Assembly: GCA_963754125.1 (NCBI GenBank)
Contig: CAVWEX010000005.1
Location: forward strand, 115,215-179,214
Length of the DNA stretch: 64,000 bases
DNA from: RPQJ01 sp963754125
GTDB taxonomy: Bacteria; Pseudomonadota; Gammaproteobacteria; Steroidobacterales; Steroidobacteraceae
Direction: 5' to 3'
A program made the translations under genes and the position numbers. Each line of letters opens with the position of its first letter. Positions within the stretch are counted from its first letter, which is position 1. The notes below the pieces were generated by a model. The model did no database searches. It was not told the DNA's origin and worked only from the letters and a program-made list of their open reading frames with translations. This document shows, piece after piece, positions 59,154 through 64,000 of the stretch.

Positions 59154-60563
59154 ATGTCAGCCAATCTCGCAACCGCGGCCTACATCGCCGCGACCATCCT
59201 GTTCATCCTGAGCCTCGGCGGCCTGTCGAATCCCGAGACCTCGCGACGCGGCAACTCCTACGGCGTCCTCGGCATGGCCATCGCCGTGCTCGCGACCGTG
59301 TTCGGGCCGCGCGTCACCGCCGCCGGCATCCCCTGGATCGTCGGCGCGCTGGTGGTGGGCGGTTCAATCGGTCTGTATGCGGCCCGCAAGGTTCGCATGA
59401 CGCAGATGCCCGAGCTCGTCGCGGCGATGCACAGCCTCGTCGGCCTCGCGGCCTGCCTCGTCGGCTTCGCGAGCTACGTCGATACCTCGATCGTCTTCAC
59501 CGGTGCCGAGAAGGCCATCCACGAGGTCGAGATCTACCTCGGCATCCTGATCGGCGCGGTCACGTTCTCGGGCTCGGTCATCGCCTTCGGCAAGCTGTCC
59601 GGCAAGATCGGCGGCAAGCCGCTGCTGCTGCCTGCCCGGCACTGGCTCAACCTCGCCGGGCTCATTGCCGTGATCTGGTTCGGCGTGCAGTTCGTGCAGG
59701 CGCACGACGTCTCGGCCGGCATGCTGCCGCTGATCCTGATGACGGTGATCGCGCTGTTGTTCGGCGTGCACATGGTCATGGCGATCGGTGGCGCGGACAT
59801 GCCGGTCGTGGTGTCCATGCTGAACAGCTACTCCGGGTGGGCCGCGGCCGCCACGGGGTTCATGCTGTCGAACGACCTGTTGATCGTCACCGGCGCGCTC
59901 GTGGGCTCCTCGGGCGCGATCCTGTCCTACATCATGTGCCGCGCGATGAACCGCAACTTCATCAGCGTCATCGCCGGCGGCTTCGGCACCGGCGAAGGCG
60001 CGGCGCCGGCCGCGGCCGGCGCTCAGCCGGCGGGCGAAGTCACCCCCATCAGCGCGGTCGAGACCGCAGAGCTGCTGCGCGACGCGAAGAGCGTGGTCAT
60101 CGTGCCGGGCTACGGCATGGCGGTCGCGCAGGCCCAGCACACCGTGTACGAGATCACCAAGCTGCTGCGCGAGAAGGGCGTGAACGTGCGCTTCGGCATC
60201 CACCCGGTCGCGGGCCGCATGCCCGGGCACATGAACGTGCTGCTCGCCGAGGCCAAGGTGCCCTACGACATCGTGATGGAAATGGACGAGCTGAACGACG
60301 ACTTCCCGGACACCGACGTCTCGATGGTGATCGGCGCCAACGACATCGTGAACCCCGCGGCCGAGGACGACCCCTCGAGCCCGATCGCCGGCATGCCGGT
60401 GCTGCAGGTGTGGAAGTCGAAGACCTCGATCGTGATGAAGCGCTCGATGGCCTCGGGCTACGCGGGCGTCGACAATCCGCTGTTCTACAAGGAGAACAAC
60501 CGGATGCTGTTCGGCGACGCGAAGAAGATGCTCGACGAGGTGCTGGTGGCGCTGAAGGGCTGA
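59154..60563 (+). CDS. pntB: NAD(P) transhydrogenase subunit beta
   Basis: 469 residues. About eight membrane helices of domain II come first, with NSYSGWAAAATGFML. The NADP-binding domain III starts near residue 295 with VIVPGYGMAVAQAQHTVYEI, followed by GIHPVAGRMPGHMNVLLAEA and MVIGANDIVNP. It completes the proton-pumping transhydrogenase. The last 63 bases of the gene region recur about 976 bases downstream beyond a toxin-antitoxin pair. Confidence 0.96.
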   Translation: MSANLATAAYIAATILFILSLGGLSNPETSRRGNSYGVLGMAIAVLATVFGPRVTAAGIPWIVGALVVGGSIGLYAARKVRMTQMPELVAAMHSLVGLAACLVGFASYVDTSIVFTGAEKAIHEVEIYLGILIGAVTFSGSVIAFGKLSGKIGGKPLLLPARHWLNLAGLIAVIWFGVQFVQAHDVSAGMLPLILMTVIALLFGVHMVMAIGGADMPVVVSMLNSYSGWAAAATGFMLSNDLLIVTGALVGSSGAILSYIMCRAMNRNFISVIAGGFGTGEGAAPAAAGAQPAGEVTPISAVETAELLRDAKSVVIVPGYGMAVAQAQHTVYEITKLLREKGVNVRFGIHPVAGRMPGHMNVLLAEAKVPYDIVMEMDELNDDFPDTDVSMVIGANDIVNPAAEDDPSSPIAGMPVLQVWKSKTSIVMKRSMASGYAGVDNPLFYKENNRMLFGDAKKMLDEVLVALKG

Positions 60564-60565
60564 GC
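60503..60565 (+). repeat. pntB-tail direct repeat, left copy
   Basis: A 63-base segment covering the last codons and stop of pntB, matching 61479-61541 with one mismatch. The pair brackets a 913-base stretch that holds the toxin-antitoxin genes. Confidence 0.9.
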
Positions 60566-60813
60566 GGCCGCGAGCGTACGATTGATACGCACCAGCCCGG
60601 AAACGCCTGGCCGATCCTCACACGGTCGCCCGGCGACCCGGGCGCCCGCCTCTGCACAAGCGCCCACGCTCACCCGCGCACCGCCAGACCGCGCGAGCTC
60701 GCGCTGAAGCGGGCCCCGGCCTGACAGTACCGCCCCGCCCCGCTGCGAGTTTCCAGCGGCACCGGCGGATTTCGCGAGTTGCCAGGGCCAGAATGGCTAT
60801 TTAGACTTTGAAA
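60564..60813. other. Spacer between pntB and the antitoxin gene
   Basis: 250 bases with no gene that I can support. It must include the promoter of the toxin-antitoxin pair. A slightly AT-rich patch just before 60814 (ATTTAGACTTTGAAAATG) is the likeliest place for operator and ribosome signals, but no clear motif is visible. Confidence 0.5.
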
Positions 60814-61056
60814 ATGGACATTTCCATTACAGAGTTCAAGCAGCGCTGCCTGGAGATCGTGCGCCGCGTGGAACAGACTGGCAGGCCGGTCACCATCCGG
60901 CGCCGTGGCAGGGCCGTTGCCCAGCTGGAACCATCGCCGTCCGCCGATATGGCTGGCAAGAAGCCCTGGGAACAATTGCGGGCGCTGGGTGGCCGGTTGC
61001 AGGCGGAACCGGGCGAATCCGTGCTGCGCGACGAGGATTTCGAGGCGCTGCGTTGA
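60814..61056 (+). CDS. Phd/YefM-type antitoxin
   Basis: 80 residues starting MDISITEFKQRCLEIVRRVE, the conserved N-terminal DNA-binding half of Phd-like antitoxins, then GRPVTIRRRGRAVAQLEP. The C-terminal acidic tail would bind the toxin. It represses its own operon in known systems. A TTG 6 bases upstream is an alternative start. The stop overlaps the toxin start (TTGA). Confidence 0.9.
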   Translation: MDISITEFKQRCLEIVRRVEQTGRPVTIRRRGRAVAQLEPSPSADMAGKKPWEQLRALGGRLQAEPGESVLRDEDFEALR

Positions 61057-61454
61057 AGGCACTGCTGGACACCCACATCTGGGTGTGGTGGCTCACCGGC
61101 GACCCTGCGCTCACGATCCGGGAGCGAACCGCCCTCGACACAGCGGCGACCGCGGGCGAGTTGTACCTTGCCACGATCAGCCTCTGGGAAGCCCAGATGC
61201 TCCATGCCAGGAAGCGACTCGCACTCCCGCTGCCCTTCGCAGACTGGTTGCCACGCGCGGCCGCTCCTTCAGTGGTGACAGTGCTGCCACTTGATGTTCC
61301 GGTCATTGTCGCGCTCGACAAGCTTCCCGGGCGCTTCCACGGCGATCCGGCCGACCGCCTGATTGTCGCGACGGCGAAGACTCACCGGCTACGGCTCGCT
61401 ACCCGCGACCTGCGCATCCGCGCCTCGCGTACCGTGCAGTTGTGGAAACCCTGA
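61053..61454 (+). CDS. PIN-domain toxin (VapC-like)
   Basis: 133 residues. The PIN fold has ALLDTHIWVWWL (first Asp), ATISLWEAQML (Glu), and DPADRLIVATAK plus LATRDLRIR (later Asp residues). These are the four acidic ligands of VapC ribonucleases, which cut RNA, often tRNA. The TTG start overlaps the antitoxin stop. Paired with a Phd-type antitoxin, this is a common type II system. It seems intact. Confidence 0.9.
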   Translation: MKALLDTHIWVWWLTGDPALTIRERTALDTAATAGELYLATISLWEAQMLHARKRLALPLPFADWLPRAAAPSVVTVLPLDVPVIVALDKLPGRFHGDPADRLIVATAKTHRLRLATRDLRIRASRTVQLWKP

Positions 61455-61457
61455 TGC

Positions 61458-61541
61458 GCCCTACGACATCGTCAGCCTGATGCTGTTCGGCGACGCGAAG
61501 AAGATGCTCGACGAGGTGCTGGTGGCGCTGAAAGGCTGAGC
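61458..61541 (+). pseudogene. Remnant of pntB 3' end beyond the toxin gene
   Basis: 61458-61472 matches pntB at 60260-60274 (GCCCTACGACATCGT). After 6 bases, 61479-61541 matches pntB 60503-60565 with one mismatch. About 230 bases of pntB between these two parts are missing. The scrap is not translated as a useful protein. It shows that the 3' end of pntB was once duplicated around this locus. Confidence 0.85.
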
Positions 61542-61609
61542 CCGGGCGTTGATCTGTCAACGGATTCCCGGCCAGTGCGTTGCCTCTCCCGGAGGGACGG
61601 AGGCGCTGC

Positions 61610-61969
61610 ATGCAAACCAATTCGTTACGAATCCTCATCGCGGTGACGCTCGCCGCCGCGGCAGGCTGCGCGTCGACACAACGCCCGGTGCTCTACCCCA
61701 ACGCCACCTTCGAGCGGGTGGGCCCGGCGCAGGCCGAGCGTGACATCGACGATTGCACGCGCCGGGCCGAGAGCCACGGGCTCACGCCGACCGGCAACAC
61801 GCGGGTGGCGCGTCGCAGTGCGGAGGGCGCGGCCGTGGGCGCGGCTGCGGGGGCGACCGCGGGGGCCGTGCGCGGCGGTTTCGAGGCCGCTGACCCCAAC
61901 CCGACCTACCGTAGCTTCGTCCAGCGCTGCCTGCGCGAGCGCGGCTACGACGTCATCGGCTGGCAGTAG
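61610..61969 (+). CDS. Glycine-zipper lipoprotein
   Basis: 119 residues. The lipobox AAAAGC follows a signal helix (LRILIAVTLAAAAGC). GAAVGAAAGATAGAVRGG in the middle is a glycine-zipper membrane segment, and SFVQRCLRERGYDVIGWQ is a conserved end seen in small envelope lipoproteins. It likely sits in the outer membrane. GGAGG lies about 8 bases before the ATG. Confidence 0.85.
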   Translation: MQTNSLRILIAVTLAAAAGCASTQRPVLYPNATFERVGPAQAERDIDDCTRRAESHGLTPTGNTRVARRSAEGAAVGAAAGATAGAVRGGFEAADPNPTYRSFVQRCLRERGYDVIGWQ

Positions 61970-62106
61970 CGCTGCCAGCGACGACCGCCGCTGTCGGCCG
62001 GCCCCGCCGTATACTCGGCCCCGGCGGACCGGCCCGATGCCGCGCATCCGCGCGGGACGGGATCCCGCCCGCCATTCGGTCGACTTCGTCCAGCACGGAG
62101 CATCCC

Positions 62107-63999
62107 ATGGCCGCGAGACACCTGGTCCTGCTGATGTTTTCGGTGGCATGCCTTTCCGACGCGCTCGCCGAGGTGACCGTCGCCTCGCCAGCCAACTCCG
62201 GTGTCGGCTCCGAGGTGGCCGTCACGGTCAGCGGGACCGACAATCCCCGGGACTTCGTCACGATCGTACCGAAGGGCGACCGCGAGGGGAGCTACGGTGG
62301 CTACCAGTACGTCCGGAAGCCCGGCACGTTCAAGCTGACCGCGCCTGCGACGCCCGGCGACTACGAAGTGCGCGTGCTCGGTGCGGATGCGCCGTACCCG
62401 ACGCTTGCGCGGCAGCCGATCCGCATCGACGCCGTCGCGGCGACGTTGGAGGCCCCTGAGCAGGTGTCGGCCGGCGCGAAGTTCCAGGTGAAGTGGTCGG
62501 GGCCGGACAACCCGCGCGACTACGTCGGGATCGGCAATGCCGCGCAGCCGTACGTCAGCTATGTCTACACGAAGGCTGGCAATCCGGCGTCACTGACGGC
62601 GCCGGATGAGGCCGGCGAGTATGAGCTGCGGTACTTCCTCGGCGAAAAGAACACCGTGATCGGCACGCGCCGCATCAACGTGGGCGGCGTCAAGGCGACC
62701 GTCTCGGCACCCGCGAAGGTGGCTGCGGGCGCGAAGTTCGCGGTCGCGTGGACCGGGCCCAACAATGCGCGCGACTTCGTCACGATGGTGAAAGCCGGGA
62801 CCCCGGAGAAGCGGTACGAGCGCTACGCCTACACGGCGAAGGGCAGTCCGTTGCAGCTCACCGCACCCGACGAGCCGGGCGACTATGAACTGCGCTACCT
62901 CACGGCGCAGTCCTACGCCACGCTGGGCAGTGCGCCGGTCAAGGTGACGCCGATCAGTGCCTCGATCGAGGGGCCCGCCGAGGCCGTGGCGGGCAGCACC
63001 ATTCCCGTCAAGTGGCAGGGACCGAACAACGCCACCGACTACGTCACCGTGGTGCCGAAAAGTGCGAGGGAGGGCGAGAGCGGAAATTACCGCTACACGG
63101 CCCAAGGCAACCCGGCCATCGTCCGCGCACCGCTCGCGCCGGGCGAATACGAGTTGCGGTACTCGACGGGGCAGTCCCATGCCACGCTTGCGCGTGCGGC
63201 GATCCGCATCACGCCCGGGAAGCTGGAGCCGGGCTTTGTCGCGGTGACGGTTGCCCAGGGCCCGGCCGCGGGAAATGCAGTCGAGATCATCCTGGACGCA
63301 TCGGGCAGCATGCTGCAGAAGATCGGCAAGGACCGGCGCATCGACATCGCGAAGAAGACACTCACCCACGTCACCAGTTCCGGCATACCCGCCGGTACGC
63401 CGTTCGCATTCCGGGTGTTCGGTCGCGAGGTGGATTCCTGCCAGACGGATCTCGACATTGCGCTCGGACCGCTCGATGCCGCCGCCGTCGCCGCGCGCAT
63501 CGCCAGGCTCGAGGCGAAGAATGGCGCGAAGACGCCGATCGGCGCCTCACTCGACAAGGTGGCCGATGATCTCCGGGCGGTCCGAGGCGAGCGGCTCGTC
63601 ATACTGCTGACCGACGGCGAAGAGACCTGCGGCGGAGATCCGGCGGCCGCAATCGAAAAGCTGAGGAAGTCCGGCGCGGCCGTGCGCGTGAACATCGTCG
63701 GTTTCGCGATCGACGATCAGAAGCTCGCCGCGACATTCCGGCATTGGTCCGATGCGGGCGGTGGGCTCTACTTCGATGCGCGCGACGCCTCGAGCCTCGA
63801 CCAGGCAATGACGCGAGCTCTGCAGCCAGCGGTGGAACTCGTCGACGGCAAGGGGCAGGTGGTCGCGCAGGGGCTCGCGGGCGCCGACGCGCCACTCAGC
63901 GCGATGCCGGGCAACTACACGATCAGGCTCAAGGGCCGGCCGGGCGCAGCGAAGCCCGTGAAGGTCCAGGCGAAGGAGACGACAACCGTCGCGTTATGA
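62107..63999 (+). CDS. Secreted VWA-domain protein with four Ig-like repeats
   Basis: 630 residues. A signal peptide ends at SDALA. Four repeats of about 80-90 residues each contain a form of WxGPxNxxDYVT and end in GEYELRY or GDYELRY. A VWA domain (about 395-575) follows with MIDAS LDASGSM and LLTDGEETCGGDP, then a short beta domain. Calcium or magnesium binding at MIDAS and protein-protein contact outside the membrane are expected. The gene ends one base before the window edge and is complete. Confidence 0.88.
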   Translation: MAARHLVLLMFSVACLSDALAEVTVASPANSGVGSEVAVTVSGTDNPRDFVTIVPKGDREGSYGGYQYVRKPGTFKLTAPATPGDYEVRVLGADAPYPTLARQPIRIDAVAATLEAPEQVSAGAKFQVKWSGPDNPRDYVGIGNAAQPYVSYVYTKAGNPASLTAPDEAGEYELRYFLGEKNTVIGTRRINVGGVKATVSAPAKVAAGAKFAVAWTGPNNARDFVTMVKAGTPEKRYERYAYTAKGSPLQLTAPDEPGDYELRYLTAQSYATLGSAPVKVTPISASIEGPAEAVAGSTIPVKWQGPNNATDYVTVVPKSAREGESGNYRYTAQGNPAIVRAPLAPGEYELRYSTGQSHATLARAAIRITPGKLEPGFVAVTVAQGPAAGNAVEIILDASGSMLQKIGKDRRIDIAKKTLTHVTSSGIPAGTPFAFRVFGREVDSCQTDLDIALGPLDAAAVAARIARLEAKNGAKTPIGASLDKVADDLRAVRGERLVILLTDGEETCGGDPAAAIEKLRKSGAAVRVNIVGFAIDDQKLAATFRHWSDAGGGLYFDARDASSLDQAMTRALQPAVELVDGKGQVVAQGLAGADAPLSAMPGNYTIRLKGRPGAAKPVKVQAKETTTVAL

Positions 64000-64000
64000 A

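Overview
The window is high-GC chromosomal DNA of a Gram-negative bacterium. It most resembles a free-living gammaproteobacterium: CbpA/CbpM, TrxC, class-I GshA, single-chain PntA, HemH and DUF885 lipoproteins. Secreted proteins carry PEP-CTERM sorting tags. The taxonomic placement is inference. I see no tRNA, rRNA, CRISPR array or insertion sequence. Most apparent broken genes show a single extra base, 19 events in 13 genes, all between about 5.7 and 43.4 kb. I read these mainly as assembly errors and annotate those genes as whole loci with approximate frameshift positions.

Layout. 1-19 kb is ordinary core and housekeeping content: a response-regulator tail, cbpA/cbpM, trxC, an isoaspartyl peptidase, gshA, two tandem DUF885 lipoproteins (one lacking its metal-motif residues), dienelactone hydrolase, gabD, an MFS exporter, hemH, cytochrome b561, putP and a DUF4097-like protein. 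18.2-29.4 kb (minus strand) is a long operon: TonB-dependent receptor, type-2 isopentenyl-diphosphate isomerase, the complete ebo metabolite-traffic cluster in the order F-A-B-D-E-C, a VOC protein and a fructosamine-kinase-like gene. 29.8-32.7 kb encodes a sensor kinase and an NtrC-family sigma-54 activator. 33.2-39.8 kb holds two tandem copies of a three-gene module: (i) a secreted alpha-alpha-toroid protein ending in thrombospondin-3 repeats and a dockerin; (ii) a cohesin-like protein with a PEP-CTERM tail; (iii) a GspC-like HR+PDZ protein. 40.8-54.7 kb is a 12-gene operon joined mostly by 4-base stop/start overlaps: radical SAM enzyme, O-methyltransferase, YdjY-like protein, membrane protein, secreted toroid protein, three envelope proteins, MoxR ATPase, DUF58, BatA-like protein and a double-VWA protein. 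54.7-64 kb returns to general genes: a 5'-3' exonuclease, GNAT, HNH, pntAB, a Phd/PIN toxin-antitoxin pair sitting beside a duplicated pntB tail, a glycine-zipper lipoprotein and a VWA protein.

How it may work together (inference). Sequences fitting the sigma-54 -24/-12 promoter lie before the TonB/ebo operon (a full consensus match) and before both toroid-dockerin genes. All flank the two-component system that encodes a sigma-54 activator. The two dockerin genes also share a GTCGG-N6-TTAC element exactly 64 bases upstream of each -24 element. This suggests one regulon that joins ebo-dependent isoprenoid/metabolite export to a surface system in which a secreted dockerin protein docks on an exosortase-anchored cohesin protein. 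I regard the dockerin/cohesin/PEP-CTERM/GspC-like module as the best candidate for an undescribed system here, followed by the radical-SAM-to-MoxR operon.
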